Position numbers and translations under genes: made by a program | Assembly: GCA_034422455.1 (NCBI GenBank) | Contig: DAOUJQ010000009.1 | Location: forward strand, 1 to 64,000 | Length of the DNA: 64,000 bases | From: UBA1127 sp034422455 | GTDB lineage: Bacteria; Chloroflexota; Dehalococcoidia; Lucifugimonadales; UBA1127 | Reading direction: 5' to 3' | In this document: one piece after another, positions 41,111 through 57,774 of the stretch | How positions within the stretch are numbered: the stretch's first letter is position 1 | Layout of the letters: the number at the start of each line of letters is the position of its first letter | The notes under the pieces: generated by a model | What the model was told of the DNA's origin: nothing | Database searches by the model: none | Seen by the model: only the letters and a program-made list of their open reading frames with translations

Positions 41111-43927
41111 CTATTCCAGCTCTCCCCAGTTGGCGCCGGACTTGGTGGCGACTTTGAGGGGGACGGCGAACTCTACGGGCTTGGGCGCCCACTCCATCGC
41201 GCGGGGCATGACGTCCAGCAGGAGTGACTTCAGCTCCTCTATCTCGTCGGGCGGGGTCTCAAAGATGAGCTCGTCGTGGACCTGGAGTAGGAGGTTGCTG
41301 CGGAGACCGCGGGCGGCCATCTCCGGCGCGACGCCGAGCATCGCGAGCTTGAGGGCCTCGGCGGCGGTGCCCTGCACGGGCATGTTGATGGCCTCGCGCT
41401 CGGCGGCCTGCCGGATGGCGGGGTTGCTGGAGGCGATCTCCGGCGTGTAGCGGCGGCGGCCAAGCAGCGTCTCGACGTAGCCCTCGTCGCGCGCCATCTG
41501 TTTGGTGCCGTCGATGTACTCTTTGACCAGCGGATAGCGGCCCAGGTAGCTGTCGATGAAGGTGCGGCCCTCCTCCACGGTCAACTCCGTCTGCTGCGAG
41601 ATGCCGAAGGCGCTGAGGCCGTAGATGATGCCGAAGTTGAGCACCTTGGCGATGCGGCGCATGTCGGCCGTCACCTGTTCCATCCCGACGCCGTAGACCT
41701 GCGCGGCGGTCGCCGAGTGGATGTCCTGGTCCTCGCGGAAGGCCTCCAACAGGCCGGGGTCCTGCGACAGGTGCGCCAGCACACGGAGCTCGATCTGGGA
41801 GTAGTCGGCGGCGAGGAGCAGCCATCCGTCCTGGTTCGGCAGGAAGGCGACGCGGATCTGCCGGCCCAGGTCCGTGCGGATGGGGATGTTCTGCAGGTTG
41901 GGGTCGTTGGAGGAGAAGCGGCCCGTGACGGAGCCGGCCTGGTTGTAGGTGGTGTGCAGCCGCCCGGTCTTCGGGTTGATGAGGGTCGGCAGGGCGTCGA
42001 CGTAGGTGGACTTTAGCTTGGTGAGCTGCCGGTGCTCCAGCACCGTGTCGACGAGCGGGTGCACGCCGCGCAGGGCCTCCAGGGCGGCGGCGTCCGTGGA
42101 GTAGCCGCCGGTCTTGGTCTTCTTAGGCTTGCCGATCTCCGACAGCTCGCCCAGCTTCAGCTCGTCGAAGAGGACCTCGCCGAGCTGCTTGGGGGAGCCG
42201 AGGTTGAAGCGGTGCCCCAGCGACTCGTAGGCGTCGACCTCCAGCTGCGCAACACGCTGACCGAGGGCGTCGGCCATCTTGTGCATCATGTCGACGTCCA
42301 GCGCGACGCCGGTGACCTGCATGTCGACGACGATGGGCAGGAGCGGGACCTCCATGCCGATGAAGTAGTCGAGCAGGCCCTCCTCATCCAACCGCTCGTG
42401 CAGCATGACCCACAGGCGGTAGGTCATATCGGCGTCGGCGGAGGCGTAGGGCGCGGCCTGGTCGACGGGCACGCGGTCCATGGTCGTCTGGGTGCGGCCG
42501 GAGCCGATGAGGTCGCTGATGGGCGTCATCTCTATGCCGAGCATGTCCAGCGACATGTTCTTCAGGCCGATGGCCTTGTGCCCCAGCAGGTGCGCGGCCA
42601 GCATCGTGTCAAAGGCGAAACCCTGCATGCGGACGCCGTGGTGGGCCAGCACGGTGAGGTCATAGTTGGCGTTGTGGGCGGCCTTCGGAAGCTCGGGGTC
42701 CTCCAGGGCGGGACGCAGCGCCTCCAACACCTGCTCCTGCGACAGCTGACCCTCCTCCGTATGGCCGACCGGCACGTACCACGCGAGGCCGGGGGCGGTG
42801 GCGAAGGACAGGCCGACGAGGTTGGACCGCATGGGCTGGACGCCCTTGACGTCGAGGCCGTCGGGCGCGGTCTCCGTGTCGAAGGCGAAGCCGTCCGATG
42901 CGGCCAGCTCCTTCACGAGCTCGTCCAGAGCGGCGGCGTCCCGCACGGTGCGGTAGTCGGTCTCGACGGCGGGGGCGGCCTGCGGGCTCTCGGCGGACTG
43001 GGATTCAACCGGACCATCGGACTCGCCGCCGGGGATGCGGTTGATGGTGCTGAAGAACTCCAGGTCCTTCAGGACGTCGATGACCTCGGCGCGGTTGTAG
43101 GTGCCCCAGCGGGCGTCGTCGAGGTCGAGGGTGACGGGGGCGTCGCGGACGATGGTGACGAGGGTGCGGCCCTGGAAGACGCGGTCGCGGTGCTCAGCAA
43201 AGAGGGCCGACTGCCTGGCCGGCAGATCGTCCAGGTGGTCGTAGATGCCGGGGATGTCGCCGAAGTCCAGCAGGAGCTTGGAGGCCGTCTTGGGGCCGAC
43301 GCCGGGGACGCCGGGGATGTTGTCCGAGGTGTCGCCGCAGATGGCCTTGAAGTCGATGACCTGATCCGGCGTGAGGCCGCCGTAGCGTTCCTTGACCTCG
43401 GTCTCGCCGTAGAGGGTCTGCTTGGCCGTGGAGTACTGGAGCAGGACGCAAGTGCGCGGGCCCACGAGCTGCAGCGTGTCGGTGTCGCCAGTGATGATGA
43501 CGGATTCGAGACCCTGTTCGGCGGCCTGCAAGGAGAGGGTGCCGAGGAGGTCGTCGGCCTCGAAGCTCTCCAACTCCATGATGGGGACGCGCAGGGCCTC
43601 CACGAGACGCCGGATGTGGGGGAACTGGTTGCTCAGCTCCTCCGGCATGCTGGGGCGCTGCGCCTTGTACTCCTCGAACATCTCATGGCGGAACGTCGGG
43701 GACGGGTGGTCGAAGGTGAGGATGAGGTGGGTCGGCCGGAGGGTCTCAATGGCGCGGAGCAGCATCTGCGTGAAGCCGTAGACGCCGCGGACCTCCTCGC
43801 CGGTGCGGCGCAGGGTGAGCGGGTTCTGGATGGCGTGGAATGCCCTGTGGACCATGGCATGGCCGTCAAGGAGGACAAGGAGGGGTGAGTCCTCCACGCT
43901 GAGTGTCGCCTGCTGCTCGCCGCTCAT
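41111..43927 (-). CDS. polA: DNA polymerase I
   Basis: 938 residues with three domains: 5'-3' flap exonuclease (about 1-290; LLDGHAMVHRAFHA, GVPGVGPKTASKLL), 3'-5' exonuclease (about 325-510) and polymerase (about 520-938; ADYSQIELRVLAHLS, KVLNFGIIYGLS, LLQVHDELIFE). The exonuclease keeps motif I FDTET, II NANYD and III YASAD, so proofreading is probably active, unlike Taq. It fills gaps and removes primers. Transcribed after the DAHP synthase gene with a 59-base gap. Confidence 0.97.
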   Translation of the reverse strand: MSGEQQATLSVEDSPLLVLLDGHAMVHRAFHAIQNPLTLRRTGEEVRGVYGFTQMLLRAIETLRPTHLILTFDHPSPTFRHEMFEEYKAQRPSMPEELSNQFPHIRRLVEALRVPIMELESFEADDLLGTLSLQAAEQGLESVIITGDTDTLQLVGPRTCVLLQYSTAKQTLYGETEVKERYGGLTPDQVIDFKAICGDTSDNIPGVPGVGPKTASKLLLDFGDIPGIYDHLDDLPARQSALFAEHRDRVFQGRTLVTIVRDAPVTLDLDDARWGTYNRAEVIDVLKDLEFFSTINRIPGGESDGPVESQSAESPQAAPAVETDYRTVRDAAALDELVKELAASDGFAFDTETAPDGLDVKGVQPMRSNLVGLSFATAPGLAWYVPVGHTEEGQLSQEQVLEALRPALEDPELPKAAHNANYDLTVLAHHGVRMQGFAFDTMLAAHLLGHKAIGLKNMSLDMLGIEMTPISDLIGSGRTQTTMDRVPVDQAAPYASADADMTYRLWVMLHERLDEEGLLDYFIGMEVPLLPIVVDMQVTGVALDVDMMHKMADALGQRVAQLEVDAYESLGHRFNLGSPKQLGEVLFDELKLGELSEIGKPKKTKTGGYSTDAAALEALRGVHPLVDTVLEHRQLTKLKSTYVDALPTLINPKTGRLHTTYNQAGSVTGRFSSNDPNLQNIPIRTDLGRQIRVAFLPNQDGWLLLAADYSQIELRVLAHLSQDPGLLEAFREDQDIHSATAAQVYGVGMEQVTADMRRIAKVLNFGIIYGLSAFGISQQTELTVEEGRTFIDSYLGRYPLVKEYIDGTKQMARDEGYVETLLGRRRYTPEIASSNPAIRQAAEREAINMPVQGTAAEALKLAMLGVAPEMAARGLRSNLLLQVHDELIFETPPDEIEELKSLLLDVMPRAMEWAPKPVEFAVPLKVATKSGANWGELE

Positions 43928-43986
43928 GGCGCCCCCTAACCGACGGTGTTGGCGACATTATACAGCGACGGCGCGATGCGTTCGGA

Positions 43987-45045
43987 CTACGCGCCGACCT
44001 GACCGTGCGCCCAGGCCAGCAGCTCCTCCGTCTCCTCCCAGCCGATGCAGGAGTCCGTGATGGACACGCCGTACTTGAGCTCCGAGAGGTCGGCAGGCAC
44101 CTTCTGGTTGCCGGGGTTCAGGTGACTCTCCAGCATGCAGCCGATGATGTCGTCCGCGCCGGACAGCCGCTGGCCCACGGTGTCCTGGAAGGCGAGCCCC
44201 TGCCTGGAGAAGTCCTTGTTGGAGTTGCCGTGGCTGCAGTCGACGAGGACCCGGGTCGGGACGCCGGCGGCCTCCAACCGCTCATGCGCGGAGGTGATGG
44301 CGTCCGCGCCGAAGTTCGTCCCGGTGTTGCCGCCGCGCAGGACGAGGTGCCCGTGGGGGTTGCCCTTAGTGTAGACGATGCTGGCGCGCCCCTCGTGGTC
44401 GATTCCCAGAAAAGCGTGGGGCGAGCGGGACGACACCATGGCATCGACCGCAGGCTGGATGTGGCCCTCCGTGGAGTTCTTGAAACCGACGGGCATGCTG
44501 AGGCCGCTGGCCATCTGCCGGTGCGTCTGGCTCTCCACGGTCCGCGCGCCGATGCAGGCCCACGTGATGAACTCGGCGAGGTACTGGGGCACGACCGGGT
44601 CCAGGAACTCGGTGGCGGCGTAGACGCCGATCTCGTTCAGCTTGATGAGGAGCGCGCGGGCGCGGGTGATGCCGGCGTTGATGTCGAAGCTGTCGTCAAG
44701 GCCGGGGTCGTAGATGAAGCCCTTCCAGCCGACGGTGGTGCGGGGCTTCTCGAAGTAGACGCGCATCACGATGAAGATCCTGTCACTGAGCCGCTCCGCC
44801 AGCGCGGCCAACCGGCCGGCGTACTCCAGGGCCGCATCCTCGTCGTGGATGGAGCAGGGGCCGGCGATGATGAGCAGGCGGCTGTCCGTGCCGTTCAGGA
44901 TAGCCTGCACCTGGGCGCGGCCGCGGTACACATGCTCCGCGATACCCTCCGTGATGGGGAGCTTCTCGTCCAGCTCGTCGGGGCTCATGAGCCGGGACGT
45001 TCGGACGACGTTTACGTCTTCAACCCTGATGTCCTGCTTCTGCAT
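43987..45045 (-). CDS. aroG: 3-deoxy-7-phosphoheptulonate (DAHP) synthase, class I
   Basis: 352 residues from ATG 45045. LLIIAGPCSIHD, VYFEKPRTTVGWKG, SQTHRQMASGLSMPVGFKN and SITDSCIGWEET are those of AroG/AroF-type enzymes that condense PEP with erythrose-4-phosphate, the first step of the shikimate pathway. The N-terminal extension of Phe/Tyr-sensitive forms is present. Upstream are a promoter, a Phe/Tyr-rich leader peptide and an intrinsic terminator, which together imply transcription attenuation by aromatic amino acids. Confidence 0.95.
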   Translation of the reverse strand: MQKQDIRVEDVNVVRTSRLMSPDELDEKLPITEGIAEHVYRGRAQVQAILNGTDSRLLIIAGPCSIHDEDAALEYAGRLAALAERLSDRIFIVMRVYFEKPRTTVGWKGFIYDPGLDDSFDINAGITRARALLIKLNEIGVYAATEFLDPVVPQYLAEFITWACIGARTVESQTHRQMASGLSMPVGFKNSTEGHIQPAVDAMVSSRSPHAFLGIDHEGRASIVYTKGNPHGHLVLRGGNTGTNFGADAITSAHERLEAAGVPTRVLVDCSHGNSNKDFSRQGLAFQDTVGQRLSGADDIIGCMLESHLNPGNQKVPADLSELKYGVSITDSCIGWEETEELLAWAHGQVGA

Positions 45046-45110
45046 GCCTTTCCATCCTCTCTTTGCGGCTGTCGCTTCCCGGCTCCACCATGGAGCAGAG
45101 CGCAGGCAAC

Positions 45111-45137
45111 AAAAAACCGCCGGCATCTGCTCGGCGG
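45111..45137 (-). terminator. Attenuator terminator before DAHP synthase
   Basis: Minus strand: CCGCCG (45137-45132), 9-base loop, CGGCGG with a further C-C pair, then TTTTTT (45116-45111). It lies 66 bases before the aroG start and 32 after the leader-peptide stop, where an attenuator must be. Confidence 0.8.
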
Positions 45138-45169
45138 GGGAGTGTCAACGCGCCACGCTTGCTAAAGTG

Positions 45170-45244
45170 TCACACAACACCGCCCCGGCCGACATATGTG
45201 CCGGTAAAGAAATATGCAGACCGATAGGTGAACATCTTGCTCAT
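45170..45244 (-). CDS. Aromatic leader peptide of the aroG attenuator
   Basis: A 24-codon frame, MSKMFTYRSAYFFTGTYVG plus five residues, ending TGA at 45170-45172. Positions 5-17 contain three Phe and three Tyr (F5, Y7, Y11, F12, F13, Y17). The GGGGCGG stretch in its last codons can pair with CCGCC in the terminator arm, offering an antiterminator. Starvation for Phe or Tyr would stall the ribosome and favour read-through into aroG. A TAAGGC lies 4 bases before the ATG, but the best promoter would start RNA only about 3 bases upstream, so it may be leaderless or start at the second Met. Confidence 0.7.
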   Translation of the reverse strand: MSKMFTYRSAYFFTGTYVGRGGVV

Positions 45245-45253
45245 ACGCCTTAC

Positions 45254-45281
45254 ATGCTACAGGAACATCTGAGCTTGTCAA
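45254..45281 (-). promoter_or_regulatory. Promoter of the aroG leader
   Basis: Minus strand TTGACA (45276-45281), 16-base spacer, TAGCAT (45254-45259). Transcription would begin near 45247, almost at the leader ATG. Between 45282 and 45375 nothing else is recognised. Confidence 0.55.
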
Positions 45282-45375
45282 TAGGTACGAGGAAGACACG
45301 ACACCACGCACACGCCAGCAGTACCCGCCATCGGCAGGGATTGCCGTCGCTCGTAACGGGCGTCGATGCGCCATT

Positions 45376-45407
45376 GGCAGGGCCCCTGTAGCCCAAGAGG
45401 CCCTGCC
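45376..45407 (-). terminator. Terminator of the rsmD-coaD operon
   Basis: Arms GGCAGGGCC (45376-45384) and GGCCCTGCC (45399-45407) around a 14-base loop, 8 bases after the stop at 45416. Confidence 0.65.
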
Positions 45408-45415
45408 GGGAGGCG

Positions 45416-45943
45416 CTATGCTACCTTGTTGCTGGCGCTGCCTTCCAGGCTGTCCAAGCCCCGCCGGACGCTGTTCAGCACCGTTGAAAGGTGCATCTCC
45501 AGGTGGTACAGCGTCTCCTGGGCGTACTGGTTGGCCTCTTCAAACCGGGTGTCACCAAAGGACTGGGCGTCCTGCATGAGCCGGTGCGCCTTCTTCTGGG
45601 CGTCCATCACGATGCCGTCAGCGCGCTCCTGGGCGTCCGCGATGATCTGCTCGGACTTCTGGGTGGCCTGCGCGACGATCTCACTGTCGTGGACCTTGTT
45701 GCGGCCCTCTTCCTCCGCAGAACTCTTGATGCGCCGCGCGTCGAGGAGGGACTGGTTGATGATGGCCTCACGGCGCGCCATCAACTCTTCCGCCTCAACC
45801 ACGTCACGGGGAATGCCCAGGCGCATCTGGTCGACCAGCTCCAGGAGCTTGTCCTGCTCGATCATAACCTTGCGGGTGCCCGGGAACTTGCCGCCGTCCG
45901 TAGCCAACGATTCCAGCTTGTCCACCAGTTGTAACAGGTCCAT
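45416..45943 (-). CDS. Coiled-coil protein encoded after coaD (DivIVA/ATP-synthase-b-like)
   Basis: 175 residues from ATG 45943 with AAAGGAGG upstream. After a short N-terminal domain (MDLLQLVDKLESLATDG) the sequence is a long charged helix (VVEAEELMARREAIINQSLLDARRIKSSAEEE ... AQKKAHRLMQDAQ). It resembles DivIVA-like or archaeal H/ATPase-like stalk helices. The position beside coaD and rsmD suggests a cell-division or envelope scaffold, but no function can be claimed. Confidence 0.75.
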   Translation of the reverse strand: MDLLQLVDKLESLATDGGKFPGTRKVMIEQDKLLELVDQMRLGIPRDVVEAEELMARREAIINQSLLDARRIKSSAEEEGRNKVHDSEIVAQATQKSEQIIADAQERADGIVMDAQKKAHRLMQDAQSFGDTRFEEANQYAQETLYHLEMHLSTVLNSVRRGLDSLEGSASNKVA

Positions 45944-45966
45944 TGCGCCTCCTTTATCTACTAGCC

Positions 45967-46455
45967 CTAGCGGGCCGTACTGTTGAGCTTGGCCTGCAAC
46001 GCCGCGGCCACGTCCGGGGTGACGAGGCCTGAGACGTCCGCGCCAAGCGCGGCTACCTCTTTTATCCGGGACGAACTGAGGAACTGCCACTCGATGTTGG
46101 TCATCAGGAACACGGTCTCAATAGTCGGGGCAAGCTTCTTGTTCATGAGCGCCATGTCGAACTCCTGGTCGAAGTCGGCGCCCGCGCGAAGCCCTCGGAG
46201 CATGACGTCCGCGTTGATGGACTCAGCGAAGGAGACGACGAGACCGCTGAAGGACACCGCCTCCGCATTCGGCACGCCGTCAAGCGCCTTCTGGCAGAGG
46301 GCGAGACGCTCCTCCGTCGAGAACATGACGGACTTGAGCGACCCGGCGTACACGGCCACGATGACCCTGTCGAAGAGCACGGCTCCCCGCTTCACGATGT
46401 CCAGGTGACCGTTCGTGATGGGATCGAAGGTCCCGGGGTAGAGGGCGATGGTCAT
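45967..46455 (-). CDS. coaD: Phosphopantetheine adenylyltransferase
   Basis: 162 residues. ALYPGTFDPITNGHLDIVKRG includes the TxGH nucleotidyltransferase motif and FLSSSRIKEVAALGADVSGLVTP the ISSTxVR-type motif. It makes dephospho-CoA from phosphopantetheine and ATP, the fourth of the five steps from pantothenate to CoA. The start overlaps the rsmD stop by 4 bases. Confidence 0.96.
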   Translation of the reverse strand: MTIALYPGTFDPITNGHLDIVKRGAVLFDRVIVAVYAGSLKSVMFSTEERLALCQKALDGVPNAEAVSFSGLVVSFAESINADVMLRGLRAGADFDQEFDMALMNKKLAPTIETVFLMTNIEWQFLSSSRIKEVAALGADVSGLVTPDVAAALQAKLNSTAR

Positions 46456-47009
46456 GCGTCCTCCCCCCGGTGGTAGAGGGTCACCATGGTCTCACCATAG
46501 CGGCGCTGCTTGAGACACCGGAAGCCGTCCACCTCCATCGGCAGGTCCTGGTGCCGAGAGTGCTCCACTGCCATCACGCTGCCCTCTACGGTCAGCCCGG
46601 ACTCGCCGATGCGTTCCATCAGCGGCTCCAGTTTCCGATAGGAGTACGGGGGGTCCATGATAATCACGTTGTACGGCCCCTCCAGCAGCTCCGGCGCGCG
46701 TTCCGCCTGGGTCCTGTGCACGCGGCCGCTGCCGGCGTAGTCGAGGGACTGGAGGCTGCCGTTGATAGCGGCGCACTGGCGGGCGTCGCGCTCCAGGAAG
46801 TCGACCCACTCGGCGCCGCGGCTCAGGGCCTCCATGCCGAGAGCGCCAGTTCCGGAGAAGAGGTCGAGGACGCGGGCGCCGTCGAGGTACGGGGCCAGCA
46901 TGGAGAACATGGCGGAGCGGACCAAATTGGACGTAGGCCGAGTGCGCAATCCACTAGGGGACGATAGCGTGCGGCCTTTGGCGTTCCCGCCAATTATCCG
47001 AAGAGCCAC
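46452..47009 (-). CDS. rsmD: 16S rRNA (guanine966-N2)-methyltransferase
   Basis: 185 residues. RIIGGNAKGRTLSSPSGLRTRPTSNLVRSAMFS is the RsmD N-terminus; VLDLFSGTGALGMEALSRGA binds SAM and IIMDPPYSY is the catalytic DPPY motif. Methylates G966 of 16S rRNA. Coupled to coaD by an ATGA overlap, a common arrangement; divergent from rpoB. Confidence 0.95.
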   Translation of the reverse strand: MALRIIGGNAKGRTLSSPSGLRTRPTSNLVRSAMFSMLAPYLDGARVLDLFSGTGALGMEALSRGAEWVDFLERDARQCAAINGSLQSLDYAGSGRVHRTQAERAPELLEGPYNVIIMDPPYSYRKLEPLMERIGESGLTVEGSVMAVEHSRHQDLPMEVDGFRCLKQRRYGETMVTLYHRGEDA

Positions 47010-47373
47010 GTATCTTTCCTCCCGGCGGCTGGTCCGGACGGGCCTGGGCGGCCCGGTGCCCGGGACAGCTGCGCTGGGTCCTCCAGTAGCCCGCCTGGCG
47101 TCTCGCCGAACGAGCCCAATCAGACAGCCACTCTACCACCGAGCAGCCAGGTTGTAAAGACTGACATGGAAAACTGGCGGCCAGACCCCTTGACATCGTA
47201 TGGGTTTCGTTGTAGTCTATGTTACCTGTAGAGCTATGTCTCTTGTAAGAACGGTCGATCCAACAAAGCATTGTCCCGCCCTCAAGGTCTGTCTTCATCC
47301 AGGTCCGTTGTAAGTACCATCGCATTCCAGCCCTCAAGGTACGGCCAGATTCGCATGAAGGAGCGCGAGCTGC
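47010..47373 (+). other. Intergenic region between rsmD and rpoB
   Basis: 364 bases without a gene. A candidate promoter is at 47190-47218 and the remaining 150 bases form the rpoB leader. No ribosomal protein gene (rplJ, rplL) precedes rpoB. Two partly similar stretches ending CCCTCAAGGT (47279-47288 and 47333-47342) are the only internal repeat noticed. Confidence 0.7.
47190..47218 (+). promoter_or_regulatory. Candidate rpoB promoter
   Basis: TTGACA (47190-47195), 17-base spacer, TAGTCT (47213-47218); leaves a leader of about 150 bases before the rpoB ATG. Confidence 0.55.
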
Positions 47374-51264
<3,891 letters not shown>

Positions 51265-51340
51265 CCGGTCGTCTGCGCACCCACTGTGCAGACACCGGGT
51301 TCCGATACTACGGTCGTGAGATTGAAGGGAGAGTGAGCGA

Positions 51341-55612
<4,272 letters not shown>

Positions 55613-55655
55613 ACGGGCCACAGCGAAAGGGTTCATGGGGACTACGTTCTGAAGT

Positions 55656-55686
55656 ATCCGCCCACGGCAGGCTGCCGTGGGCGGAT
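55656..55686 (+). terminator. Terminator of rpoBC
   Basis: Fourteen-base arms ATCCGCCCACGGCA (55656-55669) and TGCCGTGGGCGGAT (55673-55686) around GGC, 43 bases after the rpoC stop; no T-run. Confidence 0.8.
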
Positions 55687-55723
55687 GTACGCGCGCGGCT
55701 GAAGGATGCGCAACGGAGGACAC

Positions 55724-56533
55724 GTGCCGACGGTCTACATTGCCGGAGACGGAGCGGGCGTTGGCGTGACCGCAGTGGCCACGGGCCTTGCAGCGCTGCT
55801 CGAGGGCGCCAGCGGTGCGCCGTCGGTGGAGGAGCGGGGCCGAATCGACAACGCGACTGCCGGCGACATCAACGGTCCCGTGGTCCTCGTGAGCACTCCG
55901 GCCTCCGCCAATCCCTCACAGGCAGCTGCCGTTCTCGGCGACAAGCTCCTGGGCGTCATCATCAACTGCGTCCCGGAACACGGCCGCCACAACGCGCTGA
56001 ACTCCACTGTGCCATCCTTCGAGGAGCAGGGCATTCCGGTGCTTGGACTGCTGCCGGAGGACCGACGCATGCTAGCGCCGACCGTGGGACAGGTTGCGAA
56101 CCACCTGTCGGCGGAGCTCATCAACCGCGACGACCTGGACGACCCGGATAAGGCTCTGGCTGCGCTGGTCGAGCACTTCATGCTGGGCGGGCTCTTCCTG
56201 GACACCGGGGTCTACGTCTTCGGCAAGCATGAGCAGAAGGCGGTGATCGTGCGGGGCGACCGGCCGGACCTGCAGATGGCCGCGCTGGACACGTCGACGG
56301 TCTGCCTCGTCCTCACCGAGGGACGGCTACCCGTGCAGTACATTACCCACCACGCGGCGCTGAACCAGGTACCCATGCTGCTGGTCAACCGGCCCACGCT
56401 GGAGACGATGGAAGCGCTTCACACAGTGGGCGAGCGAGCGACCGTCCATAGCGCGCACAAGGCGCGCCGGGCGGCGGAGCTGCTGTCGGCCCACTGCGAC
56501 TTGGGGCCGCTGACCGCCGCTTCAGCCGCCTAG
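55724..56533 (+). CDS. DRTGG-domain protein with degenerate BioD-like P-loop domain
   Basis: 269 residues from GTG 55724, chosen for GGAGG 4 bases upstream; an in-frame ATG at 55706 lacks a site. The N-terminal half is a BioD/Pta-N-type fold but its P-loop reads GDGAGVGVT, with Val in place of the nucleotide-binding Lys. The C-terminal half (AVIVRGDRPDLQMAALDTSTVCLVLTEG) is a DRTGG domain, as in the regulatory part of phosphotransacetylase. The catalytic Pta domain is absent. Probably a regulatory or nucleotide-sensing protein; partner unknown. Confidence 0.75.
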   Translation: MPTVYIAGDGAGVGVTAVATGLAALLEGASGAPSVEERGRIDNATAGDINGPVVLVSTPASANPSQAAAVLGDKLLGVIINCVPEHGRHNALNSTVPSFEEQGIPVLGLLPEDRRMLAPTVGQVANHLSAELINRDDLDDPDKALAALVEHFMLGGLFLDTGVYVFGKHEQKAVIVRGDRPDLQMAALDTSTVCLVLTEGRLPVQYITHHAALNQVPMLLVNRPTLETMEALHTVGERATVHSAHKARRAAELLSAHCDLGPLTAASAA

Positions 56534-56544
56534 GTTATCCTTCT

Positions 56545-56569
56545 CCTTCGACAAGCTCAGGGCGAACGG
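56545..56569. repeat. Short dispersed repeat, CTTCGACA type, copy 3
   Basis: CCTTCGACAAGCTCAGGG followed by CGAACGG, between two convergent genes; reverse orientation of the 2564-2583 copy, and its CGAACGG end also matches the inverted repeat at 2487-2520. Confidence 0.65.
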
Positions 56570-56579
56570 AAGGGCATTG

Positions 56580-57167
56580 TCATTCTGACTTCGGCTCGCG
56601 GATGCAGCCCGTGACGTGGTCGTTGACCATGCCCGCCGACTGCATGAAGGCGTAGCAGATCACAGTCCCCGCAAACTTGAACCCTCGCTGCTTCAGGTCC
56701 TTCGCCATAGCGTCGGACTCGAGCGACCGCGCGGGCGTGTTCTCCCACGTCAGGACGCCCGGCCTTCGCAGCGTCCGGTGGCCGGTGAAACCCCAAATAT
56801 ACGCGTCGAAGGTGCCGAACTCGGCCTGTACGTCGAGGAAGCGCTGGGTGTTGGTGATGAAGGCGTCGACCTTGAGCCGGTTGCGCACGATCCCAGGGTC
56901 GGCGAGAAGTCGTTGCCTGTCGGCATCGGTGTAGGCGGCGATCTTCCGGGCGTCGAAGTTGTCAAAGGCAGCCCTGTAGGCCTCGCGCTTGTGCAGGATC
57001 GTGCGCCACGAGAGGCCGGCCTGTGCGCCGTCGAGGAGCAGGAATTCGAGGAGGGTGCGGTCATCATGTACGGGCACACCCCACTCCTCGTCGTGGTAGC
57101 GCATCATGAGCGGGTCGTCCGGCCCGCCGAAGCAGCGAACGACTCGCTCGTCGTGTGACTCCGCCAT
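56580..57167 (-). CDS. tag: DNA-3-methyladenine glycosylase I
   Basis: 195 residues. Zinc ligands C12, H25, H184 and C188 match the Tag zinc snap, with YHDEEWG, QAGLSWRTIL and IVRNRLKVDAFITN as family blocks. It excises 3-methyladenine from alkylated DNA. Ten bases downstream of the OsmC-like gene on the same strand, a plausible stress pair. Confidence 0.95.
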   Translation of the reverse strand: MAESHDERVVRCFGGPDDPLMMRYHDEEWGVPVHDDRTLLEFLLLDGAQAGLSWRTILHKREAYRAAFDNFDARKIAAYTDADRQRLLADPGIVRNRLKVDAFITNTQRFLDVQAEFGTFDAYIWGFTGHRTLRRPGVLTWENTPARSLESDAMAKDLKQRGFKFAGTVICYAFMQSAGMVNDHVTGCIREPKSE

Positions 57168-57176
57168 CGCGCCCGG

Positions 57177-57617
57177 CTACTCCAGCGTAGCCTCGACGCT
57201 GAGCTCGACGTTGCCCTTCAGGGCCTGGGAGATAGGGCAACCGTCCTTGGCGGCCTCCGCGGTCTGCACGAAGGCGCCGGCCTCGATACCCTCCACCTGG
57301 CCGCTGACCTTGAGGGCGCTGGAGACCACCTTGAAGCCGGCGTCTACGCGGTCGAAGGTGACGGTGGCGCTGACCTCCAGCTTGGTGGGCGGCGTACCGT
57401 TGAGGTTGAGCATGTGGGAGAAGGCCATGGCGTAGCAGCTTGCGTGGGCCGCCGCCACCAACTCCTCCGGGCTGGTCTTGCCCGCTGGGCCCTCCGTCCG
57501 GGACGCCCAGGTGACGGGCAGGCCGTCGACGGCGCTGCTGGTGACCTGGTTGATTGTTCCGTTGCCCTCGACAAGGTTGCCTGTCCAGGTAACCTGGGCT
57601 TCTCTCACCGCTGCCAT
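57177..57617 (-). CDS. OsmC-family peroxiredoxin-like protein
   Basis: 146 residues. Redox cysteines C61 (AAHASCYAMAFSH) and C127 (AKDGCPISQAL) are at OsmC positions, with TSPEELVAAAHA before the first. It reduces organic hydroperoxides. AGGAGGATTG precedes the ATG. Forms a two-gene unit with tag. Confidence 0.92.
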   Translation of the reverse strand: MAAVREAQVTWTGNLVEGNGTINQVTSSAVDGLPVTWASRTEGPAGKTSPEELVAAAHASCYAMAFSHMLNLNGTPPTKLEVSATVTFDRVDAGFKVVSSALKVSGQVEGIEAGAFVQTAEAAKDGCPISQALKGNVELSVEATLE

Positions 57618-57774
57618 TGGTCAATCCTCCTGTTGTGTCTTCATACCGCTGATATACCACTTCGCCCATCGTGCCGCCCACAAATCGACTGTCGTCGTGC
57701 CGGTCGGTTGGGCCAGCGCCATTATAGCGCATACGAGGAAGTGGGGAAGTGTGGGCGCTCAGCTTGCCTTTAGC

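Noticed and set aside
42032..43888. 618-codon open frame antisense to polA
   Set aside because: Same cause; low-complexity Val/Gly/Asp/His composition and a certain sense gene.
41111..43927. PolA lacking proofreading, as in Taq
   Set aside because: Exonuclease motifs FDTET, NANYD and YASAD are all present.
45162..45374. 70-codon frame overlapping the aroG leader in another frame
   Set aside because: No ribosome binding site or family signal; the short Phe/Tyr-rich frame fits the attenuator position much better.
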